From the NCBI GenBank assembly GCA_025355725.1, contig JANXZC010000157.1:1-35119 (forward strand): a stretch of DNA of 35,119 bases. The letters run 5' to 3'. Both the position numbers and the translations under genes were made by a program. Source of the DNA: Syntrophus sp. (in: bacteria) (GTDB lineage Bacteria; Desulfobacterota; Syntrophia; Syntrophales; UBA8958). The notes beneath the pieces were generated by a model. The model was not told where the DNA came from and did not search any database. It saw only the letters and a program-made list of their open reading frames with translations. Below are positions 15,027 through 22,850 of the stretch, piece after piece (the first letter of the stretch is position 1; every line of letters starts with the position of its first letter).

Positions 15027-15678
15027 ATGATAGTAAGCATGTGGATGACTCGGAAGTTAGTGACGATTGAGCCCGGTACACCTATCACCGTTGCAGCCGA
15101 CATTATGGCCGGCAAACGCATCCGCCGTCTGCCGGTTGTAAAACAACTCGCAAACCTCCCCTATCCGGTTGGTATCATCACCGCCACCGACATCCTCCAC
15201 GCATATCCCCCAGAGGTGAATCCATTTTCGATTGTGCCCTCCGATTCCAGCCGGGTTCATGCCACGGCTGGAGAGATTATGCGCCGATCACTGCACACCG
15301 TCGCACCGGAAACACCCATCGAGGAGGCTGCCAGAATAATGCGAAATATGAAAATTAGTACGTTACTGGTGGTTAAAAAAAGCAAAACTCGTCGGTCTGA
15401 TTACTGAATCGGACATCTTCCGGGCCTTTGTCAGCATATTGGAGTCTACCCGGGGTGATGTGCGCATTTCCTTTGAAATTAAAAAGGATGAAGACACGTT
15501 CGGGCTGATCGCCCCGATTGCTCTGAGGTTGGGTGTGCGCGTGGTTAGCTTGATGTCGATACAACAAGACGAGCGGAAATTGTGTGTGGTCCGAATCTCA
15601 GGTGAGGCAGTAGACGAGATGCTAAACGAGCTCTGGAATTCGGGGCACAGTGTGCTCAATGTGCTCCGTCTGTCTTGA
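15027..15678 (+). pseudogene. CBS-CBS-ACT-like protein (AcuB type), interrupted by a frameshift
   Basis: The first frame (15027-15407) gives two CBS domains: MIVSMWMTRKLVTIEPGTPI with LPVV.. and GIITATDILHAYP, then AGEIMRRSLHTVAPETPIEE. It stops just inside the second CBS domain. The other frame continues seamlessly as KLVGLITESDIFRAFVSILE and a C-terminal ACT-like part, ending at 15678. The break lies in a seven-A run (15375-15381); removing one A restores a 216-residue protein, the usual AcuB-type length. CBS pairs bind adenine nucleotides and ACT domains often bind amino acids, so an energy- or metabolite-sensing regulator is likely. Sequencing error, true mutation or transcriptional slippage cannot be told apart from one sequence. 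It follows the Cache gene by 24 bases. Confidence 0.8.
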
Positions 15679-15746
15679 TTCGTACATCATGACAATCAGT
15701 CGCCATTTCATTTAGTCCAAACGGTCTTCCCGGAGGAAGTCTCTTC

Positions 15747-16658
15747 ATGATGTCCATCTTCCGCCTCCTTCCCTTTCCCGCCTTTTTCATCCGGCGGAAA
15801 ATATTCGGGCAAAAAATCCCTCTTTTGGCCAGTTTCAAGCTTACCTACCGCTGCAACCTTGCTTGTGTCGCATGTCCCTTTCATCGTCGTGCCGTCGAAG
15901 AAAGCGCCCACATGAGCTGGCTCTCGGCCATAACCTCACTCGTCGCATTGAAGCGCCTGGGAACCCTGATTGTGGTCTTTGAAGGCGGAGAGCCGCTTCT
16001 GTGGCAGGATGGCGGACATAATCTGTACGATTTGATCGACTACGCCAAAAGGCACTTTCCCCGGGTCGCTGTGACCACAAACGGCACCTTCCCTCTCGAT
16101 GTGCCGGCGGACATCCTCTGGGTAAGCCTGGACGGATTGAAGGAGTCCCAAGACCGGCTCCGCTCCCGATCTTTCGACATGGTTTGGTCGAACCTCCGCG
16201 CATCCAGACATGGCCGTCTCTTCGTTCACTTTACGATCAACCGGGAGAATCGAAGCGACATCCGGCCGCTTTTGGAAAAACTGAAAGATATAAGGGCATT
16301 CAATGGCATGACCGTGCAGCTCTTCTACCCCTATGGACAGGGAGAGGCGCCTTTGGCCTTGTCGGATGATGAACGCAGAGAGGTTCTGGAAGATGTGATC
16401 GAAATGAAAAAGCAGGGTTTCCCGATCCTCAACTCTGCCGGGCGCCTGAGCGCCATGATCAGAAATGACTGGCGGTGCCACGATGATATTCTCATTAATG
16501 TTGATCCCGATGGCGCCATCACACGGGGCTGTTACGTCAAGAGCCGAGGTGTGATCAATTGCCGGGCCTGCGGTTTTTCTCCCGTTTCCGAGGCCTCGGG
16601 TGCCATAGACCTCCTTCCCGGATCGTTGATGGCTGGATGGTCGATTTTCTTGAAGTGA
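15747..16658 (+). CDS. radical SAM protein of unknown function
   Basis: A 303-residue radical SAM enzyme. The cluster motif is CNLACVAC with C36, C40 and C43, followed by FEGGEPLLW, the SAM-binding segment, and TTNGTFPLDVPADILWVSLD on later barrel strands. After the barrel four further cysteines (in DWRCHDD, ITRGCYV, VINCRACGF) suggest one auxiliary iron-sulfur cluster of shortened SPASM/Twitch type. It is shorter than AhbC and AhbD, lacks their N-terminal signatures and has its GGAGG ten bases before the ATG. It lies between the broken CBS gene and the DUF362 gene, same strand. I do not recognise the subfamily; peptide or cofactor modification are possible roles. Confidence 0.8.
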   Translation: MMSIFRLLPFPAFFIRRKIFGQKIPLLASFKLTYRCNLACVACPFHRRAVEESAHMSWLSAITSLVALKRLGTLIVVFEGGEPLLWQDGGHNLYDLIDYAKRHFPRVAVTTNGTFPLDVPADILWVSLDGLKESQDRLRSRSFDMVWSNLRASRHGRLFVHFTINRENRSDIRPLLEKLKDIRAFNGMTVQLFYPYGQGEAPLALSDDERREVLEDVIEMKKQGFPILNSAGRLSAMIRNDWRCHDDILINVDPDGAITRGCYVKSRGVINCRACGFSPVSEASGAIDLLPGSLMAGWSIFLK

Positions 16659-16795
16659 TTCATCGTTTGGGATCTTTTGTGAGTAAGCTTTTTTTATAAA
16701 TATTTGATCAAGGACAGCTTAACTGATAACAAAGCGATATCGGAGGCAGACGTGCCAAGGATACTGTGCCGTAAAGTTTAAGGAGGAGGATGGGG

Positions 16796-17932
16796 ATGCC
16801 GAAAGTGGCGCTGATCAGATGCGAAAGCTATGAATATGAAAAGGTCAGAAGCGCTGTTGGGCGCGGCCTCGAGCTCATCGGCGGGGTGGGAATATTTGTG
16901 AAGCAGGGGCAGCGCCTCCTCCTGAAACCCAACCTGCTCGTTGGTGAGTCGCCGGAAAAGTGTGTGACCACCCACCCTGCCGTTTTTAAGGCCGTTGCCG
17001 AAATCATTAAAGGAACCGGCGCAGTGTTGAGCTACGGCGATTCCCCGGCCATTGGAAGCACCTCCTCCGCTGCAAGAAAATGTGGCATCCGCGCCGTAGC
17101 AGAAGATCTCGACATTTCCGAGGCGGATTTCAAAACCCCCGTAGAGGTATTTTTTGAGAAGGGCGTACAGAACAAAAAATTCATCGTGGCGAAGGCCGTA
17201 TTGGACAATGATGTTGTCGTGAGCCTCCCGAAGCTGAAAACGCATGGCTTCGAGAAGTTCACCGGGTGCGTGAAGAATCAGTTCGGGTGCATCCCCGGCA
17301 TGCGCAAAGGCGAGTACCACATAAAGCTCCCCAACGCCGTACAGTTCGCCCAGATGCTTGTCGACCTGAATAATTACGTAAATCCCGCACTCTATGTGAT
17401 GGACGGGGTATGGGCGATGGAGGGCAACGGGCCACGTGGTGGAACACCCCGTAAAATGAGCGTTCTCCTTTTTTCAAGCGACCCGATTGCCCTGGACGCG
17501 ACCGTATGCAGGATCATCGACGTGGACCCCGAACATGTACCAGCAATAACGATGGGCTACAAAAGCGGTTCCGGAACTTATCTGGAAAAAGAAATCGAAT
17601 TGGTGGGTGACGATCTCGACGGCTTCCGTCTTCCCGACTTCGATATTGAGCGCTCCCCTCTCACACCCTATCGGGACAGGGGGGTCATGCGCTTCTTGAG
17701 TAACCGCTTTGTCCCCCGTCCCGTAATCGATGAGAAAAAGTGTGTGGCCTGCGGCGTGTGCGTGACCATTTGCCCCACCTCTCCCAAATCGGTCGACTGG
17801 ATTGCGGGCGATCGACAGAGGCCGCCCAGGCACAATTATGAAACATGCATTCGGTGCTATTGCTGCCAGGAACTCTGCCCCGAGAGCGTAATCGACATTC
17901 GGCATCCGCTTGTCAGGCGTATTTTCGGGTGA
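16796..17932 (+). CDS. DUF362 domain protein with two C-terminal 4Fe-4S ferredoxin motifs
   Basis: A 378-residue cytosolic protein from the ATG at 16796. AAGGAGG (16780-16786) is only three bases from an upstream ATG (16790) but nine from this one, so the second is chosen. Residues 1-310 match the DUF362 family (KPNLLVGESPEKCVTTHP, LPKLKTHGFEKFTGCVKNQFG, SSDPIALDATVCRIID), whose reaction is unknown. The C-terminus has two ferredoxin motifs, CVACGVCVTICP and CIRCYCCQELCP, for two 4Fe-4S clusters. The gene follows the radical SAM gene and could supply it with electrons, but this is inference. A 131-base gap separates the two; I see nothing firm in it. Confidence 0.88.
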   Translation: MPKVALIRCESYEYEKVRSAVGRGLELIGGVGIFVKQGQRLLLKPNLLVGESPEKCVTTHPAVFKAVAEIIKGTGAVLSYGDSPAIGSTSSAARKCGIRAVAEDLDISEADFKTPVEVFFEKGVQNKKFIVAKAVLDNDVVVSLPKLKTHGFEKFTGCVKNQFGCIPGMRKGEYHIKLPNAVQFAQMLVDLNNYVNPALYVMDGVWAMEGNGPRGGTPRKMSVLLFSSDPIALDATVCRIIDVDPEHVPAITMGYKSGSGTYLEKEIELVGDDLDGFRLPDFDIERSPLTPYRDRGVMRFLSNRFVPRPVIDEKKCVACGVCVTICPTSPKSVDWIAGDRQRPPRHNYETCIRCYCCQELCPESVIDIRHPLVRRIFG

Positions 17933-18018
17933 AGCAGGTAATGAATGTCGTATTTCTATCCCAACCTCGACTCAAGCAAAAATGGCCGATCCGAAATAGT
18001 TCCGATGTTAGCTTTTCG

Positions 18019-18048
18019 TTGACATGCAGGAACGAACTTGCCTATGCT
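18019..18048 (+). promoter_or_regulatory. probable promoter of the exported nitroreductase gene
   Basis: TTGACA (18019-18024), 18-base spacer, TATGCT (18043-18048). The predicted start would leave a short leader of about 35 bases before the ATG at 18091. This suggests the nitroreductase is expressed separately from the DUF362 gene. Confidence 0.55.
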
Positions 18049-18090
18049 TCCTGGACAAAATTTTCTTATAGAAAAGAAAGGAGAATGATT

Positions 18091-18768
18091 ATGAAGAAAC
18101 ATTGTAACGAACAGAAAGGGTTAATCTGTGTTATCTGTATTGCGTTATCGTTAATACTGCTGGGGTCTTCAGCGGTCTTTGGCGCGGGAGAATCATCGAA
18201 GCCGGCGCCTGCTCAGAAGCCTGCGGAATTGAAGGCCGGCATCCCGGCAATCTCAAGCATGGATACCCTAACGGCAATTTTTACACGGCGAAGCATCCGT
18301 AGTTACACAAACCAACCCGTCTCGGATGAAACGGTTAAACTTCTCCTTCAGGCCGCTACGGCGGCACCGTCCGCAAAAAATGCGCAATCCTGGGAGTTCA
18401 TAGTGATTCGTGACAAAAAGACACTCCAGCAGATCCCCGGTTTTCATCCCTTTTCAAAGCAGGTTCCTAACGCTCAGGTAGCAATAGTCGTCTGCGGCAA
18501 CACAAAATTTCAGGCGGCACCGGGCCACTGGATACCGGACGCCTCTAACGCGTCCATGAACATACTGCTTGCAGCACATTCCCTGGGCCTGGGAGCGGTC
18601 TGGACGACTTTCTATCCTTACGAGGACAGAACGGCGGGCATCAGAAAACTGCTCAACTTGCCGGACCATATCATGCCTCTCAACATCATCCCTCTCGGGT
18701 ACTCGCTGGAAAAAGGCAATTATCAGGACCGGTTTAAACCCGCCAAGATTCACTATGAAAAATGGTGA
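18091..18768 (+). CDS. exported nitroreductase-family flavoprotein
   Basis: A 225-residue protein of the FMN-dependent nitroreductase family: TRRSIRSYTNQPVSDE near the start of the domain, AATAAPSAKNAQSWEFIVI (FMN binding), ASNASMNILLAAHSLGLGAVW, and IIPLGYSLEK. The start at 18091 is preceded by AAAGGAG eight bases away; an ATG two codons earlier lies too near. The N-terminus (ICVICIALSLILLGSSAVFGA) is a clear Sec signal peptide followed by a Pro/Ala-rich linker, so the flavoprotein should act outside the cytoplasm, unusual for this family because FMN would have to be supplied there. Lipoprotein processing is not indicated by a proper lipobox. Substrate unknown. Confidence 0.88.
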   Translation: MKKHCNEQKGLICVICIALSLILLGSSAVFGAGESSKPAPAQKPAELKAGIPAISSMDTLTAIFTRRSIRSYTNQPVSDETVKLLLQAATAAPSAKNAQSWEFIVIRDKKTLQQIPGFHPFSKQVPNAQVAIVVCGNTKFQAAPGHWIPDASNASMNILLAAHSLGLGAVWTTFYPYEDRTAGIRKLLNLPDHIMPLNIIPLGYSLEKGNYQDRFKPAKIHYEKW

Positions 18769-18977
18769 TAGGTTTATAAGATTTCATTATTCAAATTCAG
18801 GGAACGGCATATAGCTAGGCTATGAGGTCCGGTCGGCTGATACTCGGCGAATGCCATTTTTCCATGAACCGCGTACTCATTCAGTTCAAATGCAAGTCTT
18901 GATAATGGATCTCCGTAACATTTTATTCAATGCCGAAGGGAAAGCGCAAATGGCTGACACAGAAGGAGGTGTTAAGC

Positions 18978-19886
18978 ATGAAAATTTTCATGACAGGGGG
19001 CACGGGATTTGTCGGAACATATCTGTCCAAACTTCTTATTTCAGAAGGCCACGCAGTTACCATCCTGACACAGGCGCTGACCGGCACGGAATTAAAAATG
19101 ACGGAGCTCGCTTATCTCATAGGTAGTCCGACCATTAAAGGAAAGTGGCAGGAAGCCGTCCGGGATCATGATGTAATCATCAACCTTGCCGGAGCTTCCA
19201 TTTTCAGCCGTTGGACACAGGACCAAAAAAAGATTCTCTTGAGCAGCCGTATCGAAACAACCCGCAATTTGGTTCAAGCCTTGCCGGATAGCGCAAAGCA
19301 CATCACTTTTTTCAGTACCTCAGCAGTGGGCTATTACGGTTTTCATGAAGATGAGGAGCTCGTTGAATCATCTCCGTCGGGCAATGATTTTCTCGCAAAG
19401 CTGGCCTATGATTGGGAACAAGAGGCATTGCGCGCGCAGGATAAAGGCGCCCGCGTGGTCATCACCAGATTCGGTATTGTGCTGGGAAAGAACGGCGGTG
19501 CTCTGGGTCAGATGATTCCGTTATTCAAATATTTGTTAGGAGGACCGCTGGGCAGCGGACGCCAGTGGTTTTCCTGGGTGCACATGCACGATCTTGCCAA
19601 AGCGTTCATCTTTTTGCTTAGCCATAAAAATATATCCGGCCCGGTAAATCTTTGTTCTCCCAATCCCTTGCGTAATAGGGATTTGGGAGATGCGATTGGC
19701 AGAGTGCTGCACCGGCCTTCGCTTATGCCCGCACCGGGGTTTATGATTCGGCTGATCCTGGGTGAATTTGGTGATGTCCTGCTCAAGGGCCAGCGTGTGA
19801 TTCCCCATTGTCTGCTGGAAGCCGGTTTTAAATTTCGCTACCCAAATATTGAAGAGGCGCTGAAGAATATTATTCTCGATGAGTAA
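18978..19886 (+). CDS. TIGR01777-type NAD(P)-dependent epimerase/oxidoreductase (YfcH-like)
   Basis: A 302-residue extended short-chain dehydrogenase. The start at 18978 has GGAGGTG nine bases upstream; the nucleotide-binding loop is MTGGTGFVGTYL at the N-terminus. DVIINLAGASIFSRWT, STSAVGYYG and the C-terminal part RPSLMPAPGFMIRLILGEFGD with QRVIP are typical of the YfcH/SDR39U1 group. Catalytic Tyr is in YYGFHEDEE. Substrate is unknown for the family. The 209 bases upstream contain no firm element. It runs convergently toward the CoxE-like gene. Confidence 0.9.
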   Translation: MKIFMTGGTGFVGTYLSKLLISEGHAVTILTQALTGTELKMTELAYLIGSPTIKGKWQEAVRDHDVIINLAGASIFSRWTQDQKKILLSSRIETTRNLVQALPDSAKHITFFSTSAVGYYGFHEDEELVESSPSGNDFLAKLAYDWEQEALRAQDKGARVVITRFGIVLGKNGGALGQMIPLFKYLLGGPLGSGRQWFSWVHMHDLAKAFIFLLSHKNISGPVNLCSPNPLRNRDLGDAIGRVLHRPSLMPAPGFMIRLILGEFGDVLLKGQRVIPHCLLEAGFKFRYPNIEEALKNIILDE

Positions 19887-19922
19887 TAATATTTATTTGA
19901 TATCTCCCATGCTCCCGGGTTT

Positions 19923-21266
19923 CTAACGCCTCGCGCTAAGCAATGTCCCGACGACCCTTTCCAGATGGACTAAGGTATTGCATTCCTGCAATAGATGGCA
20001 ATAAGGGGCGTAGGTCTTGATTTCGGAATCGCCGGTACCCCAGAAAGGTTTGGTCTCCGGGTTAAGCCAGATCAACCGTTTGCATCTTTCCCCGATGGCC
20101 TTGAGAACCTCGGCGCGAGGGGGGTTGAAATTGTTTCTGGCGTCCCCGAGGATAACTACGGTGGTATTTTTGGTTACCAGGTGCATGTGGTGATCACGGA
20201 AGTTGGTGAACATGGTATTGTAATCGCTTTTCCCCCTAATGATCGGAAGGCTCGGATCGGTCGTGATTTTTGACAAGGCTTCTTCGATGCTGTACCTGTC
20301 AAAGATATAGCTTGCATCGATCATGTTCGAATAGAAGATGAAGGTGTGAATCTTGCCGATTCGTTTATTGAGGCCGTAAATAAAAAGCATCAAAAAACGC
20401 ACCGTCCGCAACACCGAGCGGCTGATGTCGCAGATCACGATTACATCGGGGCGGTTCTCTTTTTTCTTTTTCCACAGGGGTGCAAATAAAAAACCGCCGT
20501 AAGAAATGCTTTTCCGCAAAGTTTTTTTGTAGTCCAGTTTGCCGCGGTTTGCCGTCTTCAGTCTTCGGGAATGTCTGTCTTCGAGCTGCCTGATGAGTCT
20601 CTGAATCAGCCCATCCATCCTGTGAAAATGGCGCAATTCGATTTGGGACAGGGGAGTCGTTTTCAGAAACTGGTCCTTGGAATCCACGCCGTCGGCGTTC
20701 AGCTGAAGCTGCTGCTCCACATACTCTTTTACGGTTTGCACCAGATCATCACGGCCCTTTTCCAGCAACTCCGCCGTCTGCTGGGAAAGACCCGATCCGG
20801 TGGAGCTTTTTATCTGCCCAACCATCGCCTCCATGCCCGGCATTCCCATTTGATTCAGGATTTTCATGGTGAAGAGGCTTTTTTGCATGGGATTTTTAAT
20901 GGAGGAGATATTTGCCATCCGGCCGGCCTCCGTCATCAACGCGGCAAGCTGCCCCTTATCGTCCTTTAAGACAAGGGCGGAAAGCTGGTCTTTCAGAGCT
21001 TCCGGGTAAGCCTCCGGATTGTGAGTGTTTGCCTTTTTCGGGGACTGGAAAAAGTTGAAAGAAAAAAAACTCTCGAAACAGGAATCGAAAATGTTCTTTT
21101 CGGCATGGCTCTTGGCAAGCGATGCAGACAAAGCCTCTTTAAACAGGCGGCGATTATCATAGCCCATTATCTGTGCGGCAGACACCGCATCGAGACTTTC
21201 GGATATCGATACCCTCACGCCCGCCTTGCGCAAAACGGTTATGAAATCTCCCAAAACACCTTCCAA
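19923..21266 (-). CDS. CoxE-like VWA domain protein
   Basis: A 447-residue cytosolic protein with a C-terminal von Willebrand A domain. The metal-ion-dependent adhesion site is visible as DISRS (DxSxS), with a later SDYNT and VVILGDARNN; the segment IWLNPETKPFWGTGDSE is characteristic of CoxE. CoxE works with the MoxR-type ATPase CoxD in maturation of the Mo/Cu active site of CO dehydrogenase, and related pairs act on other metalloenzymes. The start is a TTG at 21266, one base after the stop of the ATPase gene, with AGGAG ahead of it; the next Met is 33 codons in. No molybdoenzyme gene is in the window, so the client is unknown. Confidence 0.88.
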   Translation of the reverse strand: MEGVLGDFITVLRKAGVRVSISESLDAVSAAQIMGYDNRRLFKEALSASLAKSHAEKNIFDSCFESFFSFNFFQSPKKANTHNPEAYPEALKDQLSALVLKDDKGQLAALMTEAGRMANISSIKNPMQKSLFTMKILNQMGMPGMEAMVGQIKSSTGSGLSQQTAELLEKGRDDLVQTVKEYVEQQLQLNADGVDSKDQFLKTTPLSQIELRHFHRMDGLIQRLIRQLEDRHSRRLKTANRGKLDYKKTLRKSISYGGFLFAPLWKKKKENRPDVIVICDISRSVLRTVRFLMLFIYGLNKRIGKIHTFIFYSNMIDASYIFDRYSIEEALSKITTDPSLPIIRGKSDYNTMFTNFRDHHMHLVTKNTTVVILGDARNNFNPPRAEVLKAIGERCKRLIWLNPETKPFWGTGDSEIKTYAPYCHLLQECNTLVHLERVVGTLLSARR

Positions 21267-21267
21267 A

Positions 21268-22227
21268 TCATTCTCCTGTCATGCCGTCATCTGCCTTTAG
21301 GGCCTCCGCGGTGAGGCTGACAAGCTTCTCCTCGGCCACCCTTATATCTTCCTCGTGTTTTAAGATGACATTCAGGGTTTTGCCGACAAGCTCCCTGTTC
21401 AGGCTCTCTGCATGCATAAGCAACAATACCCTCGCCCAGTCGATGGTTTCACTGATGGAGGGGGGCTTTCTGATATCGAGCGTGCGGACAGCCTGAATAA
21501 AAGCGACCATCTGTTTTCTCAATTTTTCTCCGATCTGCGGAAGGCGGGTCTTTATAACCTCCCTTTCCAGCGCGGCGCTCGGGTACGGGATATAGAGATG
21601 GAGGCAGCGTCTTTTCAGCGCCTCGCTCAGTTCCCTGGCGTTGTTGCTGGTGAGAAAAACCAGCGGTTTGCGCACGGCTTTAATCGTACCGATTTCCGGA
21701 ATCGAGACCTGAAAATCAGACAGCACCTCCAGCAGGAACGCCTCAAACTCCTCATCGGCCTTGTCTATCTCGTCTATGAGAAGTACAACTCCATCCGGCT
21801 GTTCCAGAGCCTTGAGAAGGGGCCGGGGTTCGAGAAAATGGGGGGAGAAGAAGATGTCGTCGTATTGATGGAGCTTTTCGATTGAATCGGCAAGCTTGTC
21901 CTGCGTATTCATGATCGTGTCGAGCTTGTCTTTCAGAAGCTGGGTGTAAAGGAGCTGCTTTCCGTATTTCCATTCGTATAACGCCTTTGATTCATCGAGC
22001 CCTTCATAGCACTGGATTCTGATCAGCGGCACTTCGAGATACTCGGCAACTACCTTTGCCAACTCGGTCTTTCCGACACCCGCCGGACCTTCAACCAGGA
22101 CCGGCTTTTCTATATTAGCGGCAAGGTATATTGTGGTTGCGACCTGGGAGTCGCAAATATAATGGGCGGCCTTCATGCCGTCCATAACCTGTTCTACGCT
22201 GAAGAACTTATCGGTTTTCCAATCCAT
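21268..22227 (-). CDS. MoxR-family AAA+ ATPase, CoxD-like
   Basis: A chaperone-like AAA+ ATPase of about 319 residues. Walker A is EGPAGVGKTEL, Walker B VVLLIDEIDKADEEFE, sensor 1 LVFLTSNNARELSEAL followed by the RRCLHLYIPYP arginine region; these are typical of the CoxD/NorQ/MoxR branch. GAAAGG lies about eight bases before the ATG at 22227 and only two from another at 22233, so I prefer the former. It is directly followed by the VWA gene (one-base gap) and preceded by a small broken gene whose stop lies 7-13 bases upstream, forming a three-gene unit. Confidence 0.9.
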   Translation of the reverse strand: MDWKTDKFFSVEQVMDGMKAAHYICDSQVATTIYLAANIEKPVLVEGPAGVGKTELAKVVAEYLEVPLIRIQCYEGLDESKALYEWKYGKQLLYTQLLKDKLDTIMNTQDKLADSIEKLHQYDDIFFSPHFLEPRPLLKALEQPDGVVLLIDEIDKADEEFEAFLLEVLSDFQVSIPEIGTIKAVRKPLVFLTSNNARELSEALKRRCLHLYIPYPSAALEREVIKTRLPQIGEKLRKQMVAFIQAVRTLDIRKPPSISETIDWARVLLLMHAESLNRELVGKTLNVILKHEEDIRVAEEKLVSLTAEALKADDGMTGE

Positions 22228-22239
22228 GCTCATAACCTT

Positions 22240-22499
22240 TCACGAGGAGATCATCTCCAATATTTTGCTGTTTAATAAAAGACATCTGTTCCCACTTGCG
22301 GGAATTCCTCCGGCATCGAGCAGTTGAGAGGCACGCAGAGAGAAGGCCTCCATGGCCGGCAGCATACCGAATAAACGCCCTGTCTTGTCCGGGGGGATGT
22401 AATGCTTTTTGCCGTTTCGAGCGAGCGCGTGTACATACGCTCAAGCCCGCCTAAAATCAACCCCAAAAAAAGAACATATTCAATAACCATATCGGACAT
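22240..22499 (-). pseudogene. small protein gene upstream of coxD-like gene, frameshifted
   Basis: From an ATG at 22499 one frame reads MSDMVIEYVLFLGLILGGLE and on to a six-C run (complement of 22391-22396). Adding one C there joins it to a second frame, beginning PDKTGRLFGMLPAMEAFSLR and ending at a stop at 22240, for an 86-residue protein. The joined protein looks coherent and its stop sits 7-13 bases before the MoxR-type gene, as expected for an operon member. AAAGGG lies upstream of the ATG. I do not recognise the family. It might also be two unrelated open frames; comparison with relatives would settle it. Confidence 0.5.
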
Positions 22500-22655
22500 C
22501 TTCTGCTACCCTTTTGCCTCTCCGTCCTAAGAAAGCCATAAAGCTTATCCTATCTCACTTTCAGGCTGCCGCCGATGTTTTCCCGGATATCCATGTGCTA
22601 TACGAGAGCCGTCAGTATGGGAACAAAAACTTGAAAACGAAAGGAGATTGGGATT

Positions 22656-22763
22656 ATGAAGAAAATTGCCAAACCCGCGGACAGAGGAAGCAGGGAAGTA
22701 AGAGAAGAGAAGGAAATCAGCGAATGCTATGAATCGACAATCGTAAACACGGTCATATCCTGA
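22656..22763 (+). CDS. candidate small peptide of 35 residues
   Basis: A short ORF starting at an ATG with AAAGGAG nine bases upstream, the best ribosome-binding site in this intergenic region. The peptide opens MKKIAKPADRGSREVREEKE and continues with a less charged part containing one Cys (SECYES) and a TIVNTVIS end. A terminator-like hairpin follows 45 bases after the stop, so a short independent plus-strand transcript is plausible; an extended -10-like TGTGCTATAC lies about 60 bases before the ATG. No similar peptide is recalled. A leader-and-core layout as in ribosomally made modified peptides is imaginable but unsupported. Confidence 0.4.
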   Translation: MKKIAKPADRGSREVREEKEISECYESTIVNTVIS

Positions 22764-22808
22764 ATGCTCTGATGCCCTCGCCAAAGCGGCCTACAAGTGT
22801 TTTCTGCG

Positions 22809-22846
22809 AAGCCCCTGCCGATCCTCCGGCAAGGGGCTTTATCTTT
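22809..22846 (+). terminator. hairpin terminator behind the small peptide ORF
   Basis: AAGCCCCTGCCG (22809-22820) pairs with CGGCAAGGGGCTT (22827-22839) with one bulged A, followed on the plus strand by TTATCTTTT. On the minus strand no T tract follows, so the direction is that of the 35-codon ORF. It lies five bases from the stop codon of cobA-hemD and could also protect that transcript's 3' end. Confidence 0.65.
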
Positions 22847-22850
22847 TCAT

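Noticed and set aside
15375-15381. Programmed -1 frameshift at the A7 run of the CBS gene
   Set aside because: The needed shift is +1 (or -2). The -1 frame stops within seven codons, so a classical slippery -1 site does not explain it.
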